A program made the translations under genes and the position numbers. Under the pieces are notes generated by a model. It worked only from the letters and a program-made list of their open reading frames with translations, had not been told where the DNA came from and did no database searches. 59,475 nt of DNA from Pseudoalteromonas sp. G4 (GTDB taxonomy: Bacteria; Pseudomonadota; Gammaproteobacteria; Enterobacterales; Alteromonadaceae). Of this stretch, positions 6,217 through 14,500 are shown piece by piece. The first letter of the stretch is position 1; the number at the start of each line of letters is the position of its first letter. The stretch lies in NCBI RefSeq assembly GCF_028875915.1, contig NZ_JAPEHW010000017.1:1-59475 (forward strand). The letters run 5' to 3'.

Positions 6217-7594
6217 AGCCGATTCCGCCCTTCGTTAATTTAAACGGATTTAGTAACACTAATAATTCTTCACGTGTTAAATCAGTTTCTTCTAAAGCAA
6301 CGTCAATCACAGGTCGATTTTCTTTATACGCTTTCTTTGCAATTTCAGCGGCTTTTAAATAGCCAATTACTGGGTTTAAAGCGGTGACTAGAATGGGATT
6401 TTTATCGAGCGATAAATTGATCCTATCTTCATTCACTTTAAAGGTAGCAATTGCTTTATCCGCTAAGTGATAACAGGTGTTAGTTAATAGATCAATGCTT
6501 TGCAAGATGTTGTGTGCAATAACAGGCAACATTACATTTAGCTCAAAATTACCAGATTGCCCTGCAACGGTAATCGTAGTGTCATTGCCTATCACTTGTG
6601 CACCCACCATTGCCGCTGCTTCAGGAATAACTGGGTTTACTTTGCCCGGCATAATTGATGAGCCAGGTTGCAGTGCTTCTAATTCTATTTCTGATAAACC
6701 AGATAATGGCCCTGAATTCATCCAACGTAAATCATTTGAAATCTTTATTATTGCAACAGCCAATGTTTTAAGTTGCCCTGAGAGTGCAACAATCGCATCT
6801 TGCGAGCCAATGTTATAGAAAAAATTAGTACTTGGACTAAAACTAATACCAACAGCAGTGCTTAAGTTAACAGCAAATTTAGTAGCAAATTTTGGATCTG
6901 CATTAATGCCTGTGCCTACTGCGGTTCCCCCTTGCGCAAGTGGTTTAACACGCTCTAAGGCATTATTAATACCGCTAATTGCAAATTCAATTTGGCTTTT
7001 CCAACTGTCTAATGTTTGGGCAAATGTAATTGGCATTGCATCCATTAAGTGGGTACGCCCTGTTTTGCAAATATGCCCTACTTCTTCACTTTTTTGATTT
7101 ATAACATTGATCAGATGGTTTGCAGCAGGTAACAAATGATAATAAACACCAATACAACTGCTCACCTGAATAGCTGTTGGTATCACATCATTGGAACTTT
7201 GCCCCATATTGACATGATCATTTGGGTTTACGGTCTCTTTAAGTGCGTTTGAAGCTAATGTGGCAACAACTTCATTCATATTCATATTTGAACTGGTGCC
7301 AGAACCTGTTTGAAACACGTCTATTGGGAATTGGTCATCAATGCCACCAGCGAGCACTGTTTCACACGCATCAACAATCGCTTCACAAATATGCGGCTGC
7401 AAATGTCCGATCTCTTGATTTGTTTTGGCAGCACTTGCTTTAATATAAGCAAGTGCTTGAATAAACCAAGCTGGCATTGTTAAGCCGCTAATATCAAAGT
7501 TATTTACAGCACGCTGTGTTTGCGCTTGATAAAGGGCTTTTGCTGGTACTTGTAACTCGCCCATGCTGTCTTTTTCAATTCTAATATCTGTCAT
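6215..7594 (-). CDS. fumC: fumarate hydratase class II (FumC)
   Basis: A 459-residue fumarase of the aspartase/fumarase superfamily; it interconverts fumarate and malate in the TCA cycle. The signature GSSIMPGKVN is at 311-320, the substrate loop GSGTSSNMN at 97-105 and the catalytic histidine in GRTHL (His181). Length is normal for the oxygen-stable class II enzyme, which needs no iron-sulfur cluster. It lies four bases behind a fagA-like gene that has a Fur box in front of it. The same pairing in Pseudomonas aeruginosa lets cells swap to the iron-free fumarase during iron shortage, and I infer the same logic here. Confidence 0.95.
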   Translation of the reverse strand: MTDIRIEKDSMGELQVPAKALYQAQTQRAVNNFDISGLTMPAWFIQALAYIKASAAKTNQEIGHLQPHICEAIVDACETVLAGGIDDQFPIDVFQTGSGTSSNMNMNEVVATLASNALKETVNPNDHVNMGQSSNDVIPTAIQVSSCIGVYYHLLPAANHLINVINQKSEEVGHICKTGRTHLMDAMPITFAQTLDSWKSQIEFAISGINNALERVKPLAQGGTAVGTGINADPKFATKFAVNLSTAVGISFSPSTNFFYNIGSQDAIVALSGQLKTLAVAIIKISNDLRWMNSGPLSGLSEIELEALQPGSSIMPGKVNPVIPEAAAMVGAQVIGNDTTITVAGQSGNFELNVMLPVIAHNILQSIDLLTNTCYHLADKAIATFKVNEDRINLSLDKNPILVTALNPVIGYLKAAEIAKKAYKENRPVIDVALEETDLTREELLVLLNPFKLTKGGIG

Positions 7595-7597
7595 TTT

Positions 7598-7972
7598 TTA
7601 TCTCTGATAGCTTAAAAATTCAAAGCTGATCACTCGTAACTCATTCTCTAATTTATAATAGTGCCCCAGATCACCTTCGTTCTTTTTATAAAAACGTTTG
7701 AGTGCAAACAAAGGTTTATATACAAAATCTAAACTCATACGTCTTATTAAAAGATGTAATAAAGGATCACTCATAATATTAAGTAAATCGAAAAATAGTC
7801 GTCTTAAAAATAGCTCTTGCAGCAAAGGGTTATTCTCTTTTTGATAAACCTTTGCAAGTAGCAGCCCGTGTTCAACAACATTAGATAAAACGTCAAACGC
7901 TTTAGCACTTGAACAACGCGACAACCTAGTTAAATTAAAAGAATACTGAGTATGAAGATCACAAACATTCAT
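7598..7972 (-). CDS. fagA: FagA-like protein, Fur-associated
   Basis: A protein of about 124 residues from the ATG at 7972; a TTG three codons earlier is possible. The sequence is rich in leucine and basic residues, without signal peptide or membrane segment. The recognition is mainly contextual: a small gene directly upstream of fumC and directly downstream of a Fur box, as in the fagA-fumC-sodA operon of Pseudomonas. The biochemical role of FagA is not established. The gap to fumC is three bases, so the two are co-transcribed. No sodA follows here. Confidence 0.6.
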   Translation of the reverse strand: MNVCDLHTQYSFNLTRLSRCSSAKAFDVLSNVVEHGLLLAKVYQKENNPLLQELFLRRLFFDLLNIMSDPLLHLLIRRMSLDFVYKPLFALKRFYKKNEGDLGHYYKLENELRVISFEFLSYQR

Positions 7973-7981
7973 TATTAGCAA

Positions 7982-8000
7982 ATGATAATTATTATCAATA
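7982..8000 (-). promoter_or_regulatory. Fur box in front of fagA-fumC
   Basis: The site ATGATAATTATTATCAATA matches the 7-1-7 Fur pattern TGATAATNATTATCA in all defined positions (TGATAATTATTATCA at 7983-7997). It ends about ten bases in front of the fagA ATG, where bound Fur would block the promoter when iron is plentiful. Confidence 0.85.
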
Positions 8001-8041
8001 ACTGGAGATTAGTATAATTAACTCTTAGATTCAAATGGTTA

Positions 8042-8926
8042 TTAGTTAGATTTGTTTTTTTTGGTTTTATACATTTTTTGGTCAGCTAAATGCAATACAT
8101 CATCAAGCTGTATCTCTTGCCCATTAAAAAGTGCATACCCTATGCTTGCCGAGATTTGAAAGCACTTTGAATCCACTTTAATAACCTTTGTTAAATGGGC
8201 TTGAATTCGTGATATTACATCTTGAGCATATTGTTCTGCGGCTAAATCGTCTTCACTTAAATGCTCTAACAGAGCAACAAATTCATCACCACCTAAACGC
8301 GCTACATAATCTACTTGGCGTAAATCTGACTGCAATCTGCGCGCAATAATTTTGAGTGTTTTGTCTCCAACGTCGTGACCATGGTTATCATTAATCGGTT
8401 TAAAATCATCTAAATCTATAAACAACAACGCTGAGTACTTAGTATTATTTTCATGTGTTTTAAGGCGATTAAAATGTTCGGTTAGGTGCCGCCGATTAGG
8501 TAATGACGTAAGTGCATCGGTCATAGAAAGGTAAGTCACCTTTTTTTCCAACTCTTTTTGGTGCGTAATATCAGTCGAAATACCTAATAACCCAACGATT
8601 TTGTTATTTTCATAAATCGGGGTTTTGACCTCAATGTAGTACTTAGTGTTGTTAAATTTATCTAGTGTAACGATTTCTTCTTTACTGCTGTTACCAGCCA
8701 ACACCGAATTATCAATCTGCCTTAATTTTTTTACAGTGCTCTCATCAAAAAAATTGTGGTCAGTTTTACCTTCGATTTCATCTTCAGTTAAACCAAATAA
8801 TTCAAGTGTTACTTTATTCGCGTAAATATAATGAAAGTTCACATCTTTGATATAGACGTAAGAGGGTACTGCATCCAATGCGAGTTTAAGCTGTTCTATC
8901 GTTTTGTCTTTACTTTGATTCGACAT
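8042..8926 (-). CDS. PAS-GGDEF diguanylate cyclase
   Basis: A 294-residue protein from the ATG at 8926; an earlier in-frame TTG at 8938 is possible. A PAS domain occupies roughly 15-125 and a GGDEF domain 130-290. The signature 'RLGGDEF' is intact, and an inhibitory I-site RQVD lies five residues upstream of it, so the enzyme should make c-di-GMP and be subject to product inhibition. It has no membrane segment, so the PAS domain probably senses an intracellular ligand or redox state. It is a single-gene unit, transcribed toward fagA but separated from it by the Fur box region. Confidence 0.9.
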   Translation of the reverse strand: MSNQSKDKTIEQLKLALDAVPSYVYIKDVNFHYIYANKVTLELFGLTEDEIEGKTDHNFFDESTVKKLRQIDNSVLAGNSSKEEIVTLDKFNNTKYYIEVKTPIYENNKIVGLLGISTDITHQKELEKKVTYLSMTDALTSLPNRRHLTEHFNRLKTHENNTKYSALLFIDLDDFKPINDNHGHDVGDKTLKIIARRLQSDLRQVDYVARLGGDEFVALLEHLSEDDLAAEQYAQDVISRIQAHLTKVIKVDSKCFQISASIGYALFNGQEIQLDDVLHLADQKMYKTKKNKSN

Positions 8927-9141
8927 TTCTATGCTCAATTGTCTATGTACTTAAACTGCGAAGCAAATTAAGTATAGTCATTTTTTAAATTCCATTTGCT
9001 TACATTTTAAAATTTTTACGTTAAAAAAATAAATAGTTTTATCCGCGTTTACTAATAATTCATAAACATGACATTTGTCATATGAATTTCCTGACAAAGA
9101 TCTCTTATAAACAATTCCTTTTTACATAACACTATAACTGT

Positions 9142-9156
9142 ACCGAATAGTTCGGT
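9142..9156 (+). promoter_or_regulatory. palindromic operator candidate in front of the TPR/two-component operon
   Basis: ACCGAATAGTTCGGT is a perfect inverted repeat (six-base arms, three-base centre) and lies 27 bases upstream of the ATG at 9183. Placement and symmetry fit a repressor operator of the TetR kind. No cognate regulator gene of that type is adjacent. Confidence 0.45.
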
Positions 9157-9182
9157 CAGTCATTCAAATAAAAGGATAAACT

Positions 9183-9887
9183 ATGTACACAATTACTAAA
9201 AAACTCAGCGTATTAATCATCTCGGCTACAGCGTTAACTGCAAACTATGTGCTAGCTGACCAAAGTGTTGTAGATAATATTGAGATTGCTTCACAACACA
9301 ATAATGTTGAAAAATTAACTGAACTTACTGAATCGTCTCAAGGGTTTGACAAAGCACTTGCTAGTTACCGTTTAGCGATTGCTAAAAACATCACTGGTAA
9401 CATTAACGAAGCACTGTTGTTATTGGATAATGCTGAATCTATTTTATCAAGCGAAGCTCAAAGCCTAGATAAAAGTGAAGTCAATGCATTATTAGCGCAA
9501 ATATACGGCTATCGTATTGCGATTAAGCCAATTTCGGGATTTCACTACGGCATAAAATCAAGTAACGCACTTAAAACAGCTTTCGAAATTAATCAAAGCA
9601 ATCCTCGTGCGCACCTTATTAAAGGCATTTCAGCATACAATACACCAGCTCTATTTGGAGGCAGCAAACAACAAGCACTCAATGCACTTAATACCTCAAT
9701 TAAATACTTTCAAATGGACAATAATTCTGGTTATCAATGGGGACAAGCAGAAGCATATGTTTGGCGAGGGCTTACCCATTTAGCATTAAATGATACGCAA
9801 AACGCTTTGAAAGATTGGCATAAATCTCTCGAACTTGAACCCAATTATGCATGGGCTCAAATGCTTATTAATAGTAACCAGGGTTAA
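9183..9887 (+). CDS. exported TPR-repeat protein
   Basis: A 234-residue protein with a signal peptide (residues 1-25, ending 'VLADQ'). The mature part is helical with TPR-like helix pairs. The clearest is near the C-terminus, 'YVWRGLTHLALNDTQNALKDWHKSLELEPNYAWAQ' in shape (about residues 192-228). TPR domains mediate protein-protein contacts, so it is probably a periplasmic scaffold or sensor partner. It heads an operon with a membrane protein, a DesK-like kinase and a response regulator, which suggests that it helps sense an envelope signal. The start is supported by AAGG at the right distance. Confidence 0.75.
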   Translation: MYTITKKLSVLIISATALTANYVLADQSVVDNIEIASQHNNVEKLTELTESSQGFDKALASYRLAIAKNITGNINEALLLLDNAESILSSEAQSLDKSEVNALLAQIYGYRIAIKPISGFHYGIKSSNALKTAFEINQSNPRAHLIKGISAYNTPALFGGSKQQALNALNTSIKYFQMDNNSGYQWGQAEAYVWRGLTHLALNDTQNALKDWHKSLELEPNYAWAQMLINSNQG

Positions 9888-9965
9888 TAATTAAATAAAT
9901 AAGTTAATTGTGTGATTAATTCATTTTGGGGCAGCTTGCTGCCCAATAGAACCAAAGGATTTGAA

Positions 9966-10550
9966 ATGAAGACTTTAGAACAATACCGACTCGAGTTTAA
10001 GCAAAAGAAGATGCTTGCTATGCCTATTTCAGGCTGTTTAGTGTGGTTTTTATTAGGCTTTCTCGGCATGGTTGTTGAAACACAGTATCTGGGACTCATT
10101 ACATTTATCGCTACGGGAATGATATTTTATATCGGGATTGGCATATCAAAATTAACACATGAAAATTTATTAATTAAAAAGGCTGAACGAAACCCGTTCG
10201 ATAATTTATTTTTGAGTACCGTAGTTATGGCTATGATGGGTTATGGGCTGGTGATTCCAATGGCACAGTTAGATCAGTCAACTATCCCATTGAGTGTTGG
10301 CATTATTTCGGGCTTAATGTGGCTCCCACTTTCTTGGACCTTGCAACACCCTGTTGGTTATATTCACACAATTACACGAACTTTTTCGCTCGTTATTTTG
10401 TGGTATTTATTTCCTGGTGATAGATTTGTAATACTGCCTTTTGCTATTGTAGTCATTTATTTAATTAGTATTTATCAATTATATACTCGTTGGCAAAAGC
10501 AACATCAACTACCTAAGACTATGGCACAAAACGTAGGTGAAAATGGATAA
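9966..10550 (+). CDS. integral membrane protein, second gene of the kinase operon
   Basis: A 194-residue protein. The ATG at 9966 was chosen because AAAGGA lies six bases before it; an upstream extension to 9912 has no binding site. It has about five or six membrane segments (roughly 20-40, 45-65, 80-100, 105-125, 145-180). The N-terminal shape, a short charged helix followed by a first membrane segment, recalls the DUF7010 family, but I am not sure of this. It overlaps the kinase gene by eight bases, so the two are translationally coupled. It may be a co-sensor for the kinase. Confidence 0.65.
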   Translation: MKTLEQYRLEFKQKKMLAMPISGCLVWFLLGFLGMVVETQYLGLITFIATGMIFYIGIGISKLTHENLLIKKAERNPFDNLFLSTVVMAMMGYGLVIPMAQLDQSTIPLSVGIISGLMWLPLSWTLQHPVGYIHTITRTFSLVILWYLFPGDRFVILPFAIVVIYLISIYQLYTRWQKQHQLPKTMAQNVGENG

Positions 10551-11622
10551 TTTTAAACAAAGCCTCGCGGTAGAAGGAAAGTCTTATTGGGTGTGGGGCC
10601 CACTCGCCTTTTCTAGCTTTTATTTTTTACCTTTAATATTTAGTTTTCAACATTTCACACTATTCAAATTATTTGCCATGAGCCTGATATATATAGCATT
10701 TGTTTTTTGCTACATAAAGGCGGTTAATGCTCGTGGTGAAAAAGCGCTGTTACCAGTATTTAGCATTGTTGTGTTAGCCACGTTTGGCGCATCAATTACA
10801 CCCGGAAGCCAAGCTTTATTTGGTTTTGCATGTTATTTTTGTGGTTTTAATTTTAAGAGAAATAAAGGGTTACAAGGACTAACCGGGGTATTACTTGGTA
10901 TTGCACTGTCGGCCTATTTATTTAACTTAATTAATCTTTATTACATAGCCCCCGCCTTAATTACCAGTATTGGACTTTATTTTATGGGGCGCGCAGAACG
11001 CCGAGAACGTCAGCATCAATTATCAGAAGCAAAAAGCCAACAGCAAATCGAACAACTCGCAATGATCGCAGAAAGAGAACGTATAGCTAGGGATATACAT
11101 GATCTTGCTGGTCACAGTTTGTCATCCATTGCGTTAAAAGCAGAACTTGCTGAAAAATTGATTATAAATGACCAAATTCAAAATGCGCAAAACGAGATTC
11201 AACAAGTTGCTAATTTAAGCCGTGAGCTATTAAGTGATATTCGTCAAGCTGTTACCAATATGAAGCAGTTTCACTTAGATGACCAATTAAACGTGTTGAA
11301 AAATGATTTATTACAAAATGGTTTTCAAGTAAGCGTCAATAACCATTTAAATAGCGCGTCATCTAGCATTCAAAACACCATTTCAATGATCTTAACTGAA
11401 GCCACAACCAATATTATGCGCCACAGTAAAGGTAATAAAGTGACTATAAATATTACTGAAAAAGAAATATCAATTAGCGATAATGGCAAAGTAAACACCT
11501 TTGTTAAAGGCAATGGCCTTAATGGTATAAAACAACGAATTGAGGCTCTTGGTGGTGAATTAGTTGTGGATCACGAAAATGGCTTTAAATTAGCCATGAC
11601 TTTTAAAACGGAATTAATATGA
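10543..11622 (+). CDS. DesK-like sensor histidine kinase
   Basis: About 359 residues from the ATG at 10543, which has a GTAGGTG-type binding site; a GTG two codons earlier is possible. The N-terminal 150 residues form four or five membrane segments. A HisKA_3 dimerisation domain follows with the phospho-acceptor in 'RDIHDLAGHSLSS' (about His186), then a HATPase domain with an N-box ('TEATTNIMRHS') and a G-box ('GNGLNGIKQRIEALGG'). This is the NarL/DesK kinase class, which pairs with LuxR-type regulators. The regulator gene overlaps its stop by four bases. The signal is unknown; membrane fluidity is the known cue for DesK itself. Confidence 0.9.
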   Translation: MDNFKQSLAVEGKSYWVWGPLAFSSFYFLPLIFSFQHFTLFKLFAMSLIYIAFVFCYIKAVNARGEKALLPVFSIVVLATFGASITPGSQALFGFACYFCGFNFKRNKGLQGLTGVLLGIALSAYLFNLINLYYIAPALITSIGLYFMGRAERRERQHQLSEAKSQQQIEQLAMIAERERIARDIHDLAGHSLSSIALKAELAEKLIINDQIQNAQNEIQQVANLSRELLSDIRQAVTNMKQFHLDDQLNVLKNDLLQNGFQVSVNNHLNSASSSIQNTISMILTEATTNIMRHSKGNKVTINITEKEISISDNGKVNTFVKGNGLNGIKQRIEALGGELVVDHENGFKLAMTFKTELI

Positions 11623-12221
11623 TAAATGTACTTGTTGTTGAAGATCAGCAAATGGTAAGAGAAGCGATTAGTGCACTGATTGGTTTAGACCCTTTTATTA
11701 ATGTTGTGGCACAAGCCGAAGATGGCAAAGCAGCGCTTGCGATATTGCAAAATCAACACGTTGATATTGTGCTTTCAGATGTCGAAATGCCCAACATGAC
11801 AGGTATTGAGCTTGCTGAGTCATTACAAAACAGTCAGCCAAATTTGAAAATAATGATAATGACTACATTTTCCAAAGCAGGTTACATCAAACGGGCTATG
11901 AACGCAGGTGTGTATGCATTTATCTTAAAAGAAGCCCCATCAGAGCAACTTATTAATGCAATTAAATCGGTGCAACAAGGCAAAAAGGTGATTGACCCTG
12001 AACTTGCCCTACTCGCACTTTCCGACACAGATCCTCTTAATGACAAAGAGCGAAAAGCGTTAAAACTTGCTGGTGACGGTCTTAAAACACATGATATTGC
12101 AGCCAAATTGTTTTTATCAGAAGGCACAGTGCGTAATTACCTTTCAGAAGCAATAAGTAAACTAAATGCAGTAAATAGAGTCGATGCAGCGCGTATTGCA
12201 CAGCAAAAAGGCTGGTTATAA
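11619..12221 (+). CDS. LuxR/NarL-type response regulator
   Basis: A 200-residue protein with a receiver domain (1-120) and a LuxR-type helix-turn-helix (about 137-198). The phospho-acceptor is Asp54 in 'VLSDVEMPN', with the acidic pocket at 'VVEDQQ' and the conserved lysine in 'ILKEAPS'. The DNA-binding part reads 'THDIAAKLFLSEGTVRNYLSEA'. Its ATG overlaps the kinase stop (ATGA), so it is the cognate partner. It is the last gene of the operon and ends inside a strong terminator. Its targets may include its own operon through the palindrome at 9142, but this is speculative. Confidence 0.9.
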   Translation: MINVLVVEDQQMVREAISALIGLDPFINVVAQAEDGKAALAILQNQHVDIVLSDVEMPNMTGIELAESLQNSQPNLKIMIMTTFSKAGYIKRAMNAGVYAFILKEAPSEQLINAIKSVQQGKKVIDPELALLALSDTDPLNDKERKALKLAGDGLKTHDIAAKLFLSEGTVRNYLSEAISKLNAVNRVDAARIAQQKGWL

Positions 12222-12233
12222 ACCAGCCTTTTT
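12206..12233. terminator. bidirectional intrinsic terminator
   Basis: The stem AAAGGCTGGTT with AACCAGCCTTTTT overlaps the response regulator stop and lies seven bases beyond the end of the convergent FAD oxidoreductase gene. A and T runs on both sides suit termination in both directions. Confidence 0.85.
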
Positions 12234-12239
12234 AACATT

Positions 12240-14486
12240 TTATTCTTCGTCTGGATCAAATCCAGATTCACCACTAATTTTTTCTGGGTAACCACATATC
12301 GCACGCGAAGTTGCCATACCTGACATGGTAGCGGCTTCCACGCAACCAGCATTTACACCCGTTTTTATCCAATCACCTGTAATATAAAAATTATCAAATA
12401 CAGTACCGTCCGTTGGCAGACGATATTGACTTGAATTCACCACCGACATCACATAGCGCTCACTCGGGTCAACATTTGCACGCCAATACTGACTATTAAA
12501 ACGCGCCTCACCTTCTACATTTGTTGTATCCATAAGTGCTTGCCAATCAAACTCCCCTTGTGTGGCTATATTTGGCCAAAGCGGATGCATCTGGTGTTTT
12601 AATTTAAAGATACTATTGTTTTTTACTCTATTATTACACTCTTGCTGAAAGTGTGTGTGGCTTTCATCAGGATAAATCTCTTGGGTAAATGCACTGCAAA
12701 AATAAGCTACATTTTTTGGCTCTATACCTTGTTGCCAATCTTCTTTATTTATCAATTGATCCATTGATGCCCATGTATCAAATGGTTCACTAAATCCACT
12801 TAAAATGGGTTGTTCGCCACTTGCTGGTGTAAATGCCCAGCCAGTTTCATCAAGTGTTTTATCAAGCCATAACTGAAATGCTTGGGTAGCAACTGCTTGT
12901 ACTTTTTCGGCGGTTAATTTAAGAGCCGTGTCTTTTCTTAGTAATTTATTACATAGGTGTGGCAGGCTAGCAACTGAAATACCATAAATGACTTTATCAA
13001 AATCAACACCTTGTTCTAATGTTATCTCTGGTAACGCTTCACCAAAATGGTTTTGATAAACATTTGGCCAATCGCTATAAAAGCTCTCTAAATTAATATT
13101 ATGTAGTTTTAAAAGTGCTGCTTGTTCATCGTCGATTTGGTCATAAAGTGGAAACGATGGCCAACAAGGTAAGCCCTTTACATCTACTAACGGTTTGTAA
13201 TCACCCGTTTTTAGATTAACTTGTTGGGTTAACCTAATACTTTCAACATAATGGCTATCTTCATCCTTATTTGGTGTTAGCTCTGACACTTGATGAAAAT
13301 AGTTAAATTTAACACCTCGTTTTATTAGCAGCTCATATATAGGGCTAAATATGGTATCCCCCATACCTGCTTGCATCTTCCACATCACACCGCCGTGATA
13401 ACACAGTGATAACCTGAGCATGGCTAATGCTGCAACGCCAGCTTCAATATTAGGTTTATTAAAATCACCATTTTCATATGCGAACACAAGGTCGTAAAAT
13501 CCACGAACCGGCGCAGAATTAACTGAAAACTTTGCATTTGCTCCGTGCTTTAATAACCATGCCCTAAAATCTAAGTTATTGATAGCACCAAAACCACGTT
13601 CAAACACCTTGTCTTCAATTAGGCCTTCCATCATGGCAAGCGCTAAGTCAGCACAAATATATAAACGGCGAATATCACTATTATCTTCAAGTAAATCTTC
13701 AAACTCTTCGTTTATCCAGCGTTTGAAGCGCCTTACAAGCCATTGTATTGCGGTTGGATGTTTGTGGTTTGATAAGTTTTTATCACTGACACGTTTATCA
13801 AAAAAGTAACTTAATTCACTGAGTGTTACCTGAATATGTTTAGAGAAATGTTCAAGTGAATGCTCAGCATCTTCTTTAAATTCTTGCCACTCTTCTTTGA
13901 TATCGTCGACTTTCTCTTTAACTTCATCAATAAAATGTGCAAATACACTTTGCTCTTCATCACTTTCCGGTGCATGAATATCACGCTTTTTATTAAGTGA
14001 ATCGGCTTTATGTTCTAAATCACTAATGAATTTTTTTAGCCAAAAATACAATAGACGGGCGATTTCCCAAAAATGAAGATCTAATGTCCCATCGGCAGGA
14101 TTGCCAGGAATTTCAGGAAAATCTACAGGCCAAGTTTGCCATTCATTATCAATAAGTTCTTGTAATACCACGTAACTGTGAGGCTTAAAGGCTTCTTGCC
14201 AAGTTGCAAGCGGCATACTGTCTGGACGGCCTAATTTTTCATAAACTGCTTGAATGGTTTTAAATGAGTTTACATAAGCGCCAAACCATACATGTAAGCC
14301 ATGCTCTTCTATGCGCTGACCAAGGTAAGGGTTGCGGCCGCTTGCACCTTTACCACCAATGCGCCACCCTTGTTGGTAAACAGTAATATCATATTTATCT
14401 TGCCAATTTTCATCGTCGGTTAAATACACCGCAGCAGTCATGGCCGATACACCACCACCGAGGATCACAATTTTTTCTTTTGCCAT
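12240..14486 (-). CDS. FAD-dependent oxidoreductase (phytoene desaturase/amine oxidase-like)
   Basis: A 748-residue flavoprotein. The N-terminus carries a Rossmann FAD motif, 'IVILGGGVSAMTAAVYL' (about 5-21), followed by 'GWRIGGKGASGRN' and 'EEHGLHVWFGAY', as in carotenoid desaturase and hydroxysqualene-type oxidoreductases. The C-terminus, 'YITGDWIKTGVNAGCVEAA', is the second FAD-contact motif of that family. A charged insert rich in Asp, Glu and Lys (about 165-225) makes it longer than usual. It is the second gene after an acetoacetate-decarboxylase-family gene, with a 14-base gap holding AGGA. The two probably act on one metabolite. I cannot name the substrate; no carotenoid or PUFA genes are nearby. 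Confidence 0.8.
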   Translation of the reverse strand: MAKEKIVILGGGVSAMTAAVYLTDDENWQDKYDITVYQQGWRIGGKGASGRNPYLGQRIEEHGLHVWFGAYVNSFKTIQAVYEKLGRPDSMPLATWQEAFKPHSYVVLQELIDNEWQTWPVDFPEIPGNPADGTLDLHFWEIARLLYFWLKKFISDLEHKADSLNKKRDIHAPESDEEQSVFAHFIDEVKEKVDDIKEEWQEFKEDAEHSLEHFSKHIQVTLSELSYFFDKRVSDKNLSNHKHPTAIQWLVRRFKRWINEEFEDLLEDNSDIRRLYICADLALAMMEGLIEDKVFERGFGAINNLDFRAWLLKHGANAKFSVNSAPVRGFYDLVFAYENGDFNKPNIEAGVAALAMLRLSLCYHGGVMWKMQAGMGDTIFSPIYELLIKRGVKFNYFHQVSELTPNKDEDSHYVESIRLTQQVNLKTGDYKPLVDVKGLPCWPSFPLYDQIDDEQAALLKLHNINLESFYSDWPNVYQNHFGEALPEITLEQGVDFDKVIYGISVASLPHLCNKLLRKDTALKLTAEKVQAVATQAFQLWLDKTLDETGWAFTPASGEQPILSGFSEPFDTWASMDQLINKEDWQQGIEPKNVAYFCSAFTQEIYPDESHTHFQQECNNRVKNNSIFKLKHQMHPLWPNIATQGEFDWQALMDTTNVEGEARFNSQYWRANVDPSERYVMSVVNSSQYRLPTDGTVFDNFYITGDWIKTGVNAGCVEAATMSGMATSRAICGYPEKISGESGFDPDEE

Positions 14487-14500
14487 GTTAAAGTCCTTTT

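Noticed and set aside
7979..7981. TTG as the start of the FagA-like gene
   Set aside because: It would place the first codons at the edge of the Fur box; the ATG three codons later is the simpler start.
9929..9944. GGGCAGC-TT-GCTGCCC hairpin as a terminator
   Set aside because: It has a two-base loop and no T-run, and it lies inside an operon. It is at most a weak attenuator.
9912..9965. Extended N-terminus of the membrane protein gene
   Set aside because: The extension has no ribosome binding site and contains a hairpin (GGGCAGC/GCTGCCC at 9929-9944). The ATG at 9966 with AAAGGA is better.
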